From positions 1 to 64,000 of the forward strand of contig JAFPWS010000053.1 in NCBI GenBank assembly GCA_017412705.1: a stretch of DNA of 64,000 nucleotides, read 5' to 3'. This stretch comes from Prevotella sp. GTDB lineage: Bacteria; Bacteroidota; Bacteroidia; Bacteroidales; Bacteroidaceae. The notes beneath the pieces are model-generated. The model did no database searches and was not told where the DNA came from. It saw only the letters and a list, made by a program, of their open reading frames with translations. A program made the position numbers and the translations under genes. Shown here piece after piece: positions 53,199 through 61,943 of this stretch; position 1 is the stretch's first letter, and each line of letters opens with the position of its first letter.

Positions 53199-53504
53199 CT
53201 AAAAAAGGGGGAAAACACCCGATTCCCATGTCTAAAAAACGTTAAAGCGCCAGAAAAAGGCAGATAATGACACATCGACACATTGACACATTCGCTCGAA
53301 AAAGACCATGAAAAATTGCCAACGGCTCTATATATATCGTTTTCTCTTCTTTCCCTTTTCTTAGTTTATTCTTTAATAGGGGGTATGGGGGGAAGCTTTC
53401 TTTTTGCTTTTTTCCCCTTCTCTCTTTTAAATCAAAACGTGTCGAAAAAAAGAATTGCAGCTTTTTGATGAACGTCTATCATGGACATGACAATGTATTT
53501 GTCG

Positions 53505-53512
53505 TACCTTTG
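53505..53512 (+). promoter_or_regulatory. -7 box, distal promoter of the AraC membrane regulator
   Basis: TACCTTTG about 245 bases before the start codon. The transcript would include the direct repeats and the GC-rich hairpin. The rest of the 53199-53480 gap is T-rich, with no gene seen. Confidence 0.45.
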
Positions 53513-53578
53513 CAGCGTCCGAAAGGGAGTGAAAGGGCATGGCGGACGGGGCGCAACTTGGCAGCAAGCCGGGCGCCG

Positions 53579-53619
53579 ACTGTCAGCGGACGGGGCAGAG
53601 ACTGTCAGCGGACGGGGCA
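53579..53619. repeat. 19-base direct repeat in the regulator leader
   Basis: ACTGTCAGCGGACGGGGCA occurs at 53579-53597 and again, identical, at 53601-53619 after GAG. A partial copy, GGCGGACGGGGC, lies at 53541-53552. Confidence 0.8.
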
Positions 53620-53677
53620 AAAGACCCTTCAACCCCTTCCCTTCCTCTCCCCGAAGGGGAGGTGACGGGGTCTTTTT
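53620..53677 (+). terminator. GC-rich hairpin with T-run (candidate leader terminator/attenuator)
   Basis: AAGACCC pairs with GGGTCTT and CTCCCC with GGGGAG inside, followed by TTTTT. It lies between the distal promoter (53505) and the proximal promoter (53723). It also resembles the REP-like palindromes of this window. Confidence 0.45.
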
Positions 53678-53722
53678 GAAGCGTTTTTTTGCCTTTTCTT
53701 CTTTTGTTTCGTGTTTTTGTGC

Positions 53723-53730
53723 TACCTTTG
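53723..53730 (+). promoter_or_regulatory. -7 box, proximal promoter of the AraC membrane regulator
   Basis: TACCTTTG, 27 bases before the ATG at 53758. Confidence 0.5.
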
Positions 53731-53757
53731 CAAACAAAATTACAACAAGGAACTATC

Positions 53758-54849
53758 ATGTACGACCAGATTCGGGAAGATACACTCTATATTATGCTTT
53801 ATGCATCAGTGGCTGTGCTATCTCTGACGGCCAGCTGCTATCTGCTGTTCCGGAGGGGTAACGCCATTGCCCCTGACATCACGCCGCCCCTGCGTCTGCG
53901 CCGGTGGACGGCAGCCTTGTTAGCCAGCATCACTTTGAGCCACTTGTGGTTTATGCCATCGACGTTTTTTCTCACTTCACACGATGATATTCAGACAGCC
54001 AGTTTTGTAGGCGGATTGCTTGACTGCATGACCTTTTTCCCCTTGGCCATCATCGTATTGCTTACCATGCTGCAAGACCGCAGGCGACCGCTGTGGCCTG
54101 TCTGGCTGATGATGATGCCGCTGGTTGTGGGAGCGGTGTGGTGCGTAGCTACTCGCAGCAATGCCCTTCTGTCTGTGCTGATTGGCTATTTACTGCTGAT
54201 TTGCATTGGCGTAACCATAAATATGGTACACGCGTTGAGGCAATACGGTCGCTGGCTGCGCGACAACTATGCCGACCTGGAGCACAAGGAGCTGTGGCAG
54301 AGCTTCGTGGTGCTGGCCATCATACTGATGGTGTTCGGTGTCTATGCACTTACCGGCGAAGGCGCAGCTTACGAATACTTTCTTCAGTTGGCTGCCGCTG
54401 TACTCATCGGCTACCTGCTTTGGCGGGTAGAGACGCTGAGCGACCTGCAACCCCTCTCCGTCTCCCCCGAGGGAGAGCGACCGGATGCCTCCCCTCGAGA
54501 AGGTTTGGAGGGGGTCGGCCTGTTATTACAGCGGCATTGCATTGACACACAACTCTACCTGCAACACGACCTTTCCCTTATGCAGCTTGCCAAGGCCATT
54601 GGTACCAACCGCACCTATCTCAGCCAGTATTTCTCCAGTCTGGGCATGACCTACAATACCTATATCAACGGTCTGCGCATCAACCATTTCATCAGTCTCT
54701 ATCGCGAGGCTGTCGCCAACCAAACCCCTTTCACCGCCCGACAACTGGCCTTCGAAAGCGGCTACCGGAGCTACAGCACCTTCACATACGCTTTCAAACA
54801 GCAGATGGGGAAGAATGTGACAGCATGGATTGGCGATTCGGCTAAATAG
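53758..54849 (+). CDS. membrane-bound AraC-family transcriptional regulator
   Basis: I start at MYDQIREDTLYIM; the open frame extends upstream through the promoter. The 363-aa protein has about six or seven TM helices in the first ~225 residues and a linker. A C-terminal AraC HTH follows, with LMQLAKAIGTNRTYLSQYFS and LAFESGYRSYSTFTYAFKQQ. The linker (~232-256, PLSVSPEGERPDASPREGLE) is encoded by a GC-rich palindromic stretch that looks like an in-frame repeat insertion. Such regulators are frequent in Prevotella. The amidohydrolase gene downstream, preceded by 21-base direct repeats, is a candidate target. Confidence 0.86.
   Translation: MYDQIREDTLYIMLYASVAVLSLTASCYLLFRRGNAIAPDITPPLRLRRWTAALLASITLSHLWFMPSTFFLTSHDDIQTASFVGGLLDCMTFFPLAIIVLLTMLQDRRRPLWPVWLMMMPLVVGAVWCVATRSNALLSVLIGYLLLICIGVTINMVHALRQYGRWLRDNYADLEHKELWQSFVVLAIILMVFGVYALTGEGAAYEYFLQLAAAVLIGYLLWRVETLSDLQPLSVSPEGERPDASPREGLEGVGLLLQRHCIDTQLYLQHDLSLMQLAKAIGTNRTYLSQYFSSLGMTYNTYINGLRINHFISLYREAVANQTPFTARQLAFESGYRSYSTFTYAFKQQMGKNVTAWIGDSAK
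54450..54520. repeat. GC-rich palindrome inside the regulator gene
   Basis: ACCCCTCTCCGTCTCCCCCG, then GAGGGAGAG, CTCCCCTCGAGAAGG and TTTGGAGGGGGTCGG give alternating C-runs and G-runs able to fold on themselves. It encodes the linker between the membrane and HTH domains. Confidence 0.45.
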
Positions 54850-54861
54850 CTACGGCTTGGC

Positions 54862-54903
54862 TTTCAATATCTACAAAAATCGTTTCAATATCTTCAAAAC
54901 CTG
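54862..54903 (+). promoter_or_regulatory. 21-base direct repeats, possible AraC-type operator
   Basis: TTTCAATATCTACAAAAATC (54862) and TTTCAATATCTTCAAAACCT (54883) are in phase at 21 bases, two helical turns. They lie in the 134-base gap between the AraC regulator and the amidohydrolase gene. Confidence 0.5.
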
Positions 54904-54946
54904 ACTTGCAAGCCGATTTATGCCACCACGGTTTGTTTTTTTTTGT

Positions 54947-54954
54947 TATTTTTG
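54947..54954 (+). promoter_or_regulatory. -7 box of the amidohydrolase gene
   Basis: TATTTTTG, 29 bases before the start codon and 44 bases downstream of the direct repeats. No -33 match at the standard distance, which fits an activator-dependent promoter. Confidence 0.45.
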
Positions 54955-54983
54955 CAAGACCAAATTAACAAAAAAACTGCATT

Positions 54984-56744
54984 ATGAAAAAGAAAGTATT
55001 TATGTTAGCCGCTTCCCTGATTTGCGGAGCAAGTGCATTCACATCGTGTACGTCGAATGACGACAACCCAGCCAAAGAAGACCCCACAACAAGTAAGGCC
55101 GACCTTGTGGTCTATGGCAAGATTTTCACTTCTGAGAACAACCAGATAGTGGAAGCCTTCGCCGTGAAGGAAGACAAGTACGTCTATGTAGGCAATAAGG
55201 AAGGAGCCAAAGCCTTTGTAGAGGAAAGCAAAACCGAGGTGGTGGACTATACCGGAAAAGGCCTTGTGATGCCCGGATGTGGCAACGGCCACGCACATTA
55301 CATGCTGGGCTATGCTCTCAAGACTATCGGTACCATGATTGGGCTGGACGTTACTTCAGAGCAGTTCCTGAAGGAGATCGTGCCCGCTGCCGTCAAGAAG
55401 GCAAGAGCCGAAGGGGCAACTTCCATCTTCGGCCAAGGATGGCGTCTACAGAGCTTTGACCCCATGCCTACCCGTGAGCAGTTGGATGCCATCTGCGATG
55501 ATATCCCCATGTACTTCTTAGACGAGGAATGCCACAAGGCACTGGGCAACACCATCCTGCTGAAAAAGGCCGGCATCATCAATGAGGACGGTACTGCCGG
55601 TAAGACCACCTTACGCGGTGGCGAGATTGTGGTAGATGACAACGGCATGCCAACCGGTCTGATGAAGGAACAAGCCCAGACCTACTTGCGTTCGTTCCTG
55701 GATAATGACAATCTCTATACCCTCGACAGGGCCTTGTCTAACCTGGCGGAAATCGAGCAATACATGCTGTCTGTGGGTTATACGATGTACCACGGAGGTT
55801 GGGGTAACTATTTCGTCAACACCAATTATTATCAGGCATGCCAACAACTGGACAAGGTTGGCAAACTGCACTTCGTGGTGGGGCTGCCTTACGAGATTGA
55901 AAGTTGGATGGATATGGACGAAGCCCTTGGCAGAGCCGCCGATGCCAAGAAGTTCGCTTCTGCACACGTTCTACCGAGATGGATCAAACTGCTTTTCGAC
56001 GGCGGTGTGGAAGCAGGTACAGCCATTGTTGACCCCCTCTATCCCGACGGTCATCAGGGCATTGCCAACTGGACGGAAGAGGAAATGACAGAGCTGGCGC
56101 GTAAGGCTAATGCCAACGGACTGACCTTGCACGTTCATGTCATGGGTAACAAGGGTGTTAATCAAGTGGTTAACGCCTTCATCAACGGTGGAAAAGATGA
56201 GATGCGCAATACGCTGGTACATGTTCGCAACGTCAATGATGAGGATTACAAGCGCATGGCAGACCATAACATCTATGTCACCTCTGGCGTGACTTGGCAT
56301 CATAACATCACCGGGGCAGCAGATTACATGCGTGAGCATGGTATGACTCCCGTAGGTCAGGAAGACAAGTCTTATCCTTTTAAGTCATACTTTGACAACA
56401 ACATCCCAGTTTCCATCCACTCAGACTATCCTGCTTTGAGCGGCAGTCCCGACGACCCGTTCGGCATCATGGAGATAGCCGTCACTGGTGTACTATGGTC
56501 TGAGAGCGGCACTCCTTGGTGGCCCGAAGAACTCGCTACCCGCGAGCAGACTCTTACCGCCATGACCATCAATTGCGCCAAGCAGATGTTCATTGAGGAT
56601 GAGCGTGGCAGCATCAAGACAGGCAAGTATGCAGATTTTCTCCTCGTTGACAAGGATGTGCTGACCTGCCCCGTGACGGAGATTCACACCGCCAAGCCCG
56701 CAGCCACCTACTTCGAGGGAAAAAGGGTTTTCGTTAGGCCGTAG
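54984..56744 (+). CDS. lipoprotein amidohydrolase (YtcJ-like, amidohydrolase 3 family)
   Basis: The 586-aa protein has a lipoprotein signal with lipobox FTSC (MKKKVFMLAASLICGASAFT then SC). The metal-dependent amidohydrolase domain has GCGNGHAHYMLG (HxH-type ligands), LHVHVMGNKGVNQ, VSIHSDYP and the closing GKYADFLLVDKDVL. Members hydrolyse C-N bonds in varied small molecules; the substrate is not predictable. The lipid anchor puts it in the periplasm or on the cell surface. It follows the membrane AraC regulator on the same strand, with a possible operator between. Confidence 0.88.
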   Translation: MKKKVFMLAASLICGASAFTSCTSNDDNPAKEDPTTSKADLVVYGKIFTSENNQIVEAFAVKEDKYVYVGNKEGAKAFVEESKTEVVDYTGKGLVMPGCGNGHAHYMLGYALKTIGTMIGLDVTSEQFLKEIVPAAVKKARAEGATSIFGQGWRLQSFDPMPTREQLDAICDDIPMYFLDEECHKALGNTILLKKAGIINEDGTAGKTTLRGGEIVVDDNGMPTGLMKEQAQTYLRSFLDNDNLYTLDRALSNLAEIEQYMLSVGYTMYHGGWGNYFVNTNYYQACQQLDKVGKLHFVVGLPYEIESWMDMDEALGRAADAKKFASAHVLPRWIKLLFDGGVEAGTAIVDPLYPDGHQGIANWTEEEMTELARKANANGLTLHVHVMGNKGVNQVVNAFINGGKDEMRNTLVHVRNVNDEDYKRMADHNIYVTSGVTWHHNITGAADYMREHGMTPVGQEDKSYPFKSYFDNNIPVSIHSDYPALSGSPDDPFGIMEIAVTGVLWSESGTPWWPEELATREQTLTAMTINCAKQMFIEDERGSIKTGKYADFLLVDKDVLTCPVTEIHTAKPAATYFEGKRVFVRP

Positions 56745-56783
56745 GGGAGAGGACTGCGGTGACGCAGGGTCTTTGACGCAGCA

Positions 56784-56813
56784 AAGAGGGTCCACCCGTC
56801 GGTGGACCCTCTT
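56784..56813. terminator. bidirectional intrinsic terminator
   Basis: AAGAGGGTCCACC pairs perfectly (13 bp) with GGTGGACCCTCTT around a 4-base loop, between the convergent amidohydrolase and TonB-receptor genes. Confidence 0.8.
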
Positions 56814-56833
56814 GTCGTGCTGTGTCGTACGGA

Positions 56834-59800
56834 TTAGTTGAAGTAGTACTTCACGCCGAGCTGGAGGCGCCAGCACTGGTCGTAGTTGTGGTTGTAGTCC
56901 CACGTCGTGTTGAGGTAGGTGCCGTCGGTGTTGGTTGCCATGCGGTAGACGGGCACGCCGTTCTCCTTGCTGGCGACGGTGAGCAGGCGAATCATGTTGT
57001 TGGACATGCCGGGGGCGTACTTGGCGACGCCCCACTTGGAGTTGAGCAGGTTGCCCAGGTTCTCGACGTTGGCAATGAGCTGCAGCTTGTGCCTGGTGTT
57101 GCCAATCTTGAGGTCGAAGTCGTGGGCCCACTTGAAGTCGAACTTGTGCACCCAGGGTGCGCGTGCGGCATAGGCGTCAGCATACTCGCCCTTGTGGCTG
57201 CTGAGGTAGCTGTCCTGGTCGACGTAGCGCCAGAAGGCGGCGCGGTCTTCCTCGGTCTCGAACTTGATTTCGCTGTCGTCGCGGGGGATATACATCAGGT
57301 CGTAGGCCAGCCCGTCGCCGTTGAGGTCGTTGGTGTAGCAGTAGCTCCACCCGGAGGGCGAGTAGCCGGTATAGAAGAGTGAGAAGTGGTCCTTGCCGTA
57401 GGTGTAGCTGACGTTGGCGATGAGACGGTCGGGGACGACGTAGACGGAGTTGCGCACGTCGACGACGTTAGGACCGTTGACGGTGTGCAGGTACTGCCAT
57501 GCCGCAGAGGCGTTGGAGCCGGGCATGCCGGTGACCTCGCGGCTGACGGTATGGGTGTAGGCGGCGGTGACGCGCAGGTCCTTGATGGGCTCTGCGGCCA
57601 GCTGCAGGCTGGCTGTCAGTCCGTAGCCCTTGTGATTGTTGGTGAGCACGCAGGCGTTGCTGTACTGGGTGTAGTAGTTCCAGTCGGCCTTGTTGGAGGG
57701 GTAGATGTAGCGGTCGTCGGCACCCTGGAAGCGCGACCAGGTCTCGTCGGGGTTCTTCTGGTTCCAGTTCTCGAGGTTGACGGCGTTGACGTTCTTGGTG
57801 TACATGAACTCGGCTGTCACGGTCAGGGGGAACGATACGGGCACCTGGTAGTCGACGGCCAGGGCGGTCTTCCACACCTGCGGCATCTTGAAGTTGCGGT
57901 CTACGCCAGCCACTGAGGAGGGTATGATGCCGTTGGGGTCCATGCTGTAGGGTGCGCCGAGCTTCTCGCGGATGCCCTGCACGTCAGTGGTGAGGCCTCC
58001 TGCGAAGTTAGCCAGGCGGGCGTCGCCAGCACGGGCCACGACGAGGTTCTGTATCATGCCTGAGTTGGTGGGCATGTTGGTGAAAAACACGAGGGGCAGT
58101 CGTCCGGCGAAGAGTCCCGTACCGCCACGCACCTTGAGCGTGCGGTCGCCGAAGACGTCCCATGTGACGCCCACGCGGGGCGACACCTGGATGTTGCCCT
58201 TGGGCCACTGGCCCACGTCGAGGTGGCGTCCGCCGAAGTCGAGGTCGTAGAGGGCCTGGTTGAAGATGAGGTCGCTCTCGTTGAACGAGATGTTGTCGAA
58301 GCGGATGCCTGCCGTCAGCTTGAGGTTCTGGCGGATGTTCCACTCGTCCTGCAGATAGAGTCCTATCTGGTTGAAGCGTACCTTGGAGGCGGGGTCGGTC
58401 TGGCCGTCGTAGCCATAGGCCAGTGCCACGCCGATGGGTGCAGCGCCCTGCATGAAGTCGTCCATAGAGGCATAGCGGTAGTAGCCGGTGCCCTGGCGCA
58501 TGTAGCTGTTGCGTGCCATCTGGTGCTCGAAGTTAAGGCCTGCCGTCAGCTTGTGGTCGCCCAGGTAGTAGGTGAAGTTATCGTTGACGGTCAGTATCTT
58601 GTTCTGCACGCGGTTGTTGAAGGTGAACAGCTCGTAGCCCAGCGACATATAGGGGTCGTTGTCCTTCATGATCTCGACCATAGGGAAGATGTCGGAGTTG
58701 GTGTCGCGGGGGTCGTCGATGTTCGAGTAGGTGATGAGCAGCTGGTTGCTCATGTTCTGTCCGAAACGGCTGTTGAGGTCGGCAGAGAGCGTCGTGGCCT
58801 TGTTGTTGTACTTGAAGAAGGTGTTGGCAAAGGCCATGGAGTTGATGCTCACGCAGCCTGACTTCAGGCCGCCGACATCGCGTGACGACGCGTTGGGGGT
58901 GCTCCACTCCTCGTTCTTGGTGTGGTTGAAGCGCACGGCCAGGTGGTGCTCGTTGGTGATGTTCCAGTCGAGGCGTGCCAGGAACTTGTTGTTCTTGATG
59001 CCGCCGGGATAGCTGTCGGCGGAACCGGTGTCGTAGCCGTACTTGTTCTTGACGAAGTCGGAAACCGTCAGCATGTCGGAGAGCAGCGTGCGCGAGGTGT
59101 AGGTCTTGCTGTCAGCACCCTCGCCCGTGGCATCGGGATGCCAGAAGGTGGGCACCTTCTCAGCGTCGAGGTGCTCGTAGTTGACGAAGAAGAAGAGCTT
59201 GTCCTTGATGATGGGGCCGCCGAGCGTGAAACCGAAAGTCTTCTGCTCGTCGGGATTGGGTTCTGCGTTCTGCATGCCGTCGACACGGTTGCCGTGCAGG
59301 TCCTCGCTGGTATAGTAGAAGTAGGCCGTTCCCTTGAAGGTGTTGGTACCCGACTTGGTGACGGCATTGATGCCACCGCCGATGAAGTTCGTCTGGCGGA
59401 CGTCGAAGGGCGACACAACCACCTGTACCTCGTCGATGGCATCCATAGACACCGGCATACCGCCACCGGGCAGGTTGGAGGACAGGCCGAAGTTGTTGTT
59501 CAGGTTGGCACCGTCGAGGGTGAAGTTCGACGAACGGCCGCTGCTGCCGCCGAAGCTGTTGTTGCCTCCGTAGTAGGGCGAGAGCTTGGCAATGTCGCCA
59601 ATGCCACGGCTGACGGTGGGGATGTCCTGGATGGTGCGGTTGTTGATGTTGGTGGACGCACCGGTCTTCTCGGCGGCAAACTTGGAGGCCTTGCCGCTGA
59701 CGACAATCTCGGTCAGCTCGGTGGAGTTCTCCGAAAGCCATACATTCAGCTCGTAGGTCTCGGCCAGCTGGAGCTCAAGGTCCTTGAAGGTCTTGGTCTC

Positions 59801-60058
59801 GTAGCCGATGTAGCTGACGTTGACGGTGTACGGCCCGCCGTTGCGCATACCCTGGATGGTGAAGCGCCCGCTGGTGTTGGTGACGGCGGCATACTTGGTT
59901 CCGGAAGGTTCATGGACGGCCTGGATGGTGGCACCGATAACCTCTTCCCCGGTATCTTCCATGGTTACCTTTCCGCTCAGGGCCGAGGTGGTAACCTGTG
60001 CCAGAATTGTCAACGTGGAAGTCAACATCATGGCCATTAAAACTAGTTTCTTACGCAT
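56834..60058 (-). CDS. TonB-dependent outer-membrane receptor with carboxypeptidase-like regulatory domain
   Basis: I start at MRKKLVLMAMMLTSTLTILA (ATG 60058), giving a signal peptide; the open frame has 3 more codons. The ~1074-aa protein has an N-terminal CarboxypepD_reg-like domain (ALSGKVTMEDTGEEVIGATI). A plug domain follows (KLSPYYGGNNSFGGSSGRSS, VQVVVSPFDVRQTNFIGGGI) and then a 22-strand-type barrel ending in Phe-Asn (QLGVKYYFN). The Oar-like style without an adjacent SusD partner suggests transport of peptides or another ligand rather than a glycan Sus pair. The substrate is unknown. Confidence 0.9.
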   Translation of the reverse strand: MRKKLVLMAMMLTSTLTILAQVTTSALSGKVTMEDTGEEVIGATIQAVHEPSGTKYAAVTNTSGRFTIQGMRNGGPYTVNVSYIGYETKTFKDLELQLAETYELNVWLSENSTELTEIVVSGKASKFAAEKTGASTNINNRTIQDIPTVSRGIGDIAKLSPYYGGNNSFGGSSGRSSNFTLDGANLNNNFGLSSNLPGGGMPVSMDAIDEVQVVVSPFDVRQTNFIGGGINAVTKSGTNTFKGTAYFYYTSEDLHGNRVDGMQNAEPNPDEQKTFGFTLGGPIIKDKLFFFVNYEHLDAEKVPTFWHPDATGEGADSKTYTSRTLLSDMLTVSDFVKNKYGYDTGSADSYPGGIKNNKFLARLDWNITNEHHLAVRFNHTKNEEWSTPNASSRDVGGLKSGCVSINSMAFANTFFKYNNKATTLSADLNSRFGQNMSNQLLITYSNIDDPRDTNSDIFPMVEIMKDNDPYMSLGYELFTFNNRVQNKILTVNDNFTYYLGDHKLTAGLNFEHQMARNSYMRQGTGYYRYASMDDFMQGAAPIGVALAYGYDGQTDPASKVRFNQIGLYLQDEWNIRQNLKLTAGIRFDNISFNESDLIFNQALYDLDFGGRHLDVGQWPKGNIQVSPRVGVTWDVFGDRTLKVRGGTGLFAGRLPLVFFTNMPTNSGMIQNLVVARAGDARLANFAGGLTTDVQGIREKLGAPYSMDPNGIIPSSVAGVDRNFKMPQVWKTALAVDYQVPVSFPLTVTAEFMYTKNVNAVNLENWNQKNPDETWSRFQGADDRYIYPSNKADWNYYTQYSNACVLTNNHKGYGLTASLQLAAEPIKDLRVTAAYTHTVSREVTGMPGSNASAAWQYLHTVNGPNVVDVRNSVYVVPDRLIANVSYTYGKDHFSLFYTGYSPSGWSYCYTNDLNGDGLAYDLMYIPRDDSEIKFETEEDRAAFWRYVDQDSYLSSHKGEYADAYAARAPWVHKFDFKWAHDFDLKIGNTRHKLQLIANVENLGNLLNSKWGVAKYAPGMSNNMIRLLTVASKENGVPVYRMATNTDGTYLNTTWDYNHNYDQCWRLQLGVKYYFN

Positions 60059-60089
60059 AATGTTCAATCTAAGAGTTTGTAATTGGCTG

Positions 60090-60097
60090 CAAAATTA
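60090..60097 (-). promoter_or_regulatory. -7 box of the TonB-receptor gene
   Basis: TAATTTTG on the minus strand, 31 bases before the chosen start codon. Confidence 0.5.
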
Positions 60098-60161
60098 AAT
60101 AATAATTTCGAAACAGTACACTTTTTTACCTTTTATTTTTTTGAAAGGCCGCGCTTTTGGG

Positions 60162-61871
60162 TCAGATTCCCTTCTGTCTGGTTCCCATACGGGCCTCGAC
60201 GACGTTGACGACATAGTCGCCCAGCTTCTCGCACTCGTTGATGAGGTCCATGTAGATGGTACCCACGGCATAGGTGTAGAGGTGGTTGTTGATGTCGTTG
60301 ATGTTCTGCGACTTCAATTGGTTGCGGTAGTTGTTGATCTCGTTCTCGATGTTGAAGGTGCGGTTGACGTCGTAGGCTTCCTTGCGGCCTCCTAACAGGG
60401 CGTTCATCTGCGTCAGCGACTGGTTGGTGAGCTCCATCATCTGGTGGATGTGCTCATACTGCCGCTCGGTGAAGTGGTCCTGCTTGCTCTGCACCTTGCG
60501 GTTGATGGTGCGCGCCATGTTGTAGCAGGCATCGCCGATGGACTCCAGCTCGGAAATCTCGCGCAGCATGGCACGAATCTTGGCCTTTGTCTCGTCTGAC
60601 AGATGGGCGTCGCCCACCTGGTCGAGGTACTTGGCTATCTCTATCTCCATATTGTCGGAGATGCCCTCGTACTTCTCGATGCGCGCAAACTCCTTGGCGA
60701 ACTTCTGCTCGTCTTTCTCGACGAGCAGCTCACGCACCATGCCGAACATGCGCTGCATGCGCTCTGAGAAGGAACGAATCTCCTTCTGCGCCTCAAGCAC
60801 GGAGAGCTCGGGAGTCTTCATGATGCCCGACTGGATGAAGTGCAGGCTGAAGTCCTCCTCCTCGTCAACGCTCCTGGGCTTGATGACCCAGCAGACGAAG
60901 CGCTCGATATACTGCACGAACCATATCTGAAGCACCGTGTTGGTGATGTTGAAGGCTGAGTGGAACGTTGCCAGCACCATGGAGGCCTTGATGGCAAAGC
61001 CCGGTGTCGTGGAGGACATAGAGGGGTCGAAGCCCACCACCTGGCACACCATGCCGAAGAAGGGCTTGAGCAGAATGAGCGCCCACGTGACACCGACGAC
61101 GTTGACGGTGAAGTGGGCGAAAGCAGCGCGCCGGGCCTGCACGTTGGCCGTTGCCGCCACAATGTTGGCAGTGATGGTGGTGCCGATGTTCTCGCCCAGC
61201 ACGAGCATGATGCCCTGGTCGATGTGCAGCACGCCCGTGGAGCACAGCATCATGGTGATGGCCATGATGGCTGCTGACGACTGCACACACAGCGTCAGCA
61301 CCGTACCCATGAGCAGGAAGAACAGCGAGTTCCAGAAGGTGGCCTCGTTGAAGTTCTGGAAGAAGGAGCTGATGACCGCGTTGGCCTCAGGGTCCTGCAC
61401 GAGCAGGAAGCCCGTATCTTTCAACGTGCCCAGTCCCAGGAAGAGGAAGGCCACGCCGAAGAGGAAGTCGCCGATGATGCGACGGCTCTTCATGTAAATA
61501 AGGATGATGCCCAGGAAGAAGGCTGGATAGACAAAGTCGGTGATGTTGAACGAGAAGCCCAGCGACATGATCCATGCCGTCACCGTGGTACCAATGTGGG
61601 CTCCCATGATGACGGAGATGGCCTGCAGCAGCGTCAGCAGTCCGGCATTGACGAACGACACCGTCATCAGCGTCGTTGCCGTTGACGACTGTACGGCAGC
61701 AGTGACAAACATACCAGTCAGCATGCCCGTAAAACGGTTGGTGGTCATGGCACCCAGCACATGGCGCAGCTGGGGACCGGCCATCTTCTGCAGTGCCTCA
61801 CTCATCGACTTCATACCGAACATCAGCAATGCCAGCGAGCCTAAAAGCTTAAAAATTACCCAAATCGACAT
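60162..61871 (-). CDS. Na/Pi-cotransporter family protein with PhoU-like C-terminus
   Basis: I start at MSIWVIFKLLGSLALLMFGM (ATG 61871); the open frame begins 3 codons earlier at a TTG. The ~569-aa protein has two inverted repeats of the NptA/PNaS fold with Gln-Ser-Ser-like motifs (AAVQSSTATTLMTV and CVQSSAAIMAITM). The first ~340 residues hold about eight TMs. A helical PhoU-like domain follows (~360-560, LESIGDACYNMARTINRKVQ). It imports phosphate with Na+, the PhoU part probably controlling flux. Confidence 0.94.
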   Translation of the reverse strand: MSIWVIFKLLGSLALLMFGMKSMSEALQKMAGPQLRHVLGAMTTNRFTGMLTGMFVTAAVQSSTATTLMTVSFVNAGLLTLLQAISVIMGAHIGTTVTAWIMSLGFSFNITDFVYPAFFLGIILIYMKSRRIIGDFLFGVAFLFLGLGTLKDTGFLLVQDPEANAVISSFFQNFNEATFWNSLFFLLMGTVLTLCVQSSAAIMAITMMLCSTGVLHIDQGIMLVLGENIGTTITANIVAATANVQARRAAFAHFTVNVVGVTWALILLKPFFGMVCQVVGFDPSMSSTTPGFAIKASMVLATFHSAFNITNTVLQIWFVQYIERFVCWVIKPRSVDEEEDFSLHFIQSGIMKTPELSVLEAQKEIRSFSERMQRMFGMVRELLVEKDEQKFAKEFARIEKYEGISDNMEIEIAKYLDQVGDAHLSDETKAKIRAMLREISELESIGDACYNMARTINRKVQSKQDHFTERQYEHIHQMMELTNQSLTQMNALLGGRKEAYDVNRTFNIENEINNYRNQLKSQNINDINNHLYTYAVGTIYMDLINECEKLGDYVVNVVEARMGTRQKGI

Positions 61872-61912
61872 AATTTTCAATGATCAGTTATCAATTATCA
61901 ATTAAATTTCGT

Positions 61913-61920
61913 ACCTTTGG
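61913..61920 (+). promoter_or_regulatory. -7 box of the nucleoside kinase gene
   Basis: TACCTTTG, 23 bases before the ATG at 61944, in an AT-rich gap. Confidence 0.55.
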
Positions 61921-61943
61921 CCCCAACTTAAAACATATGTCTT

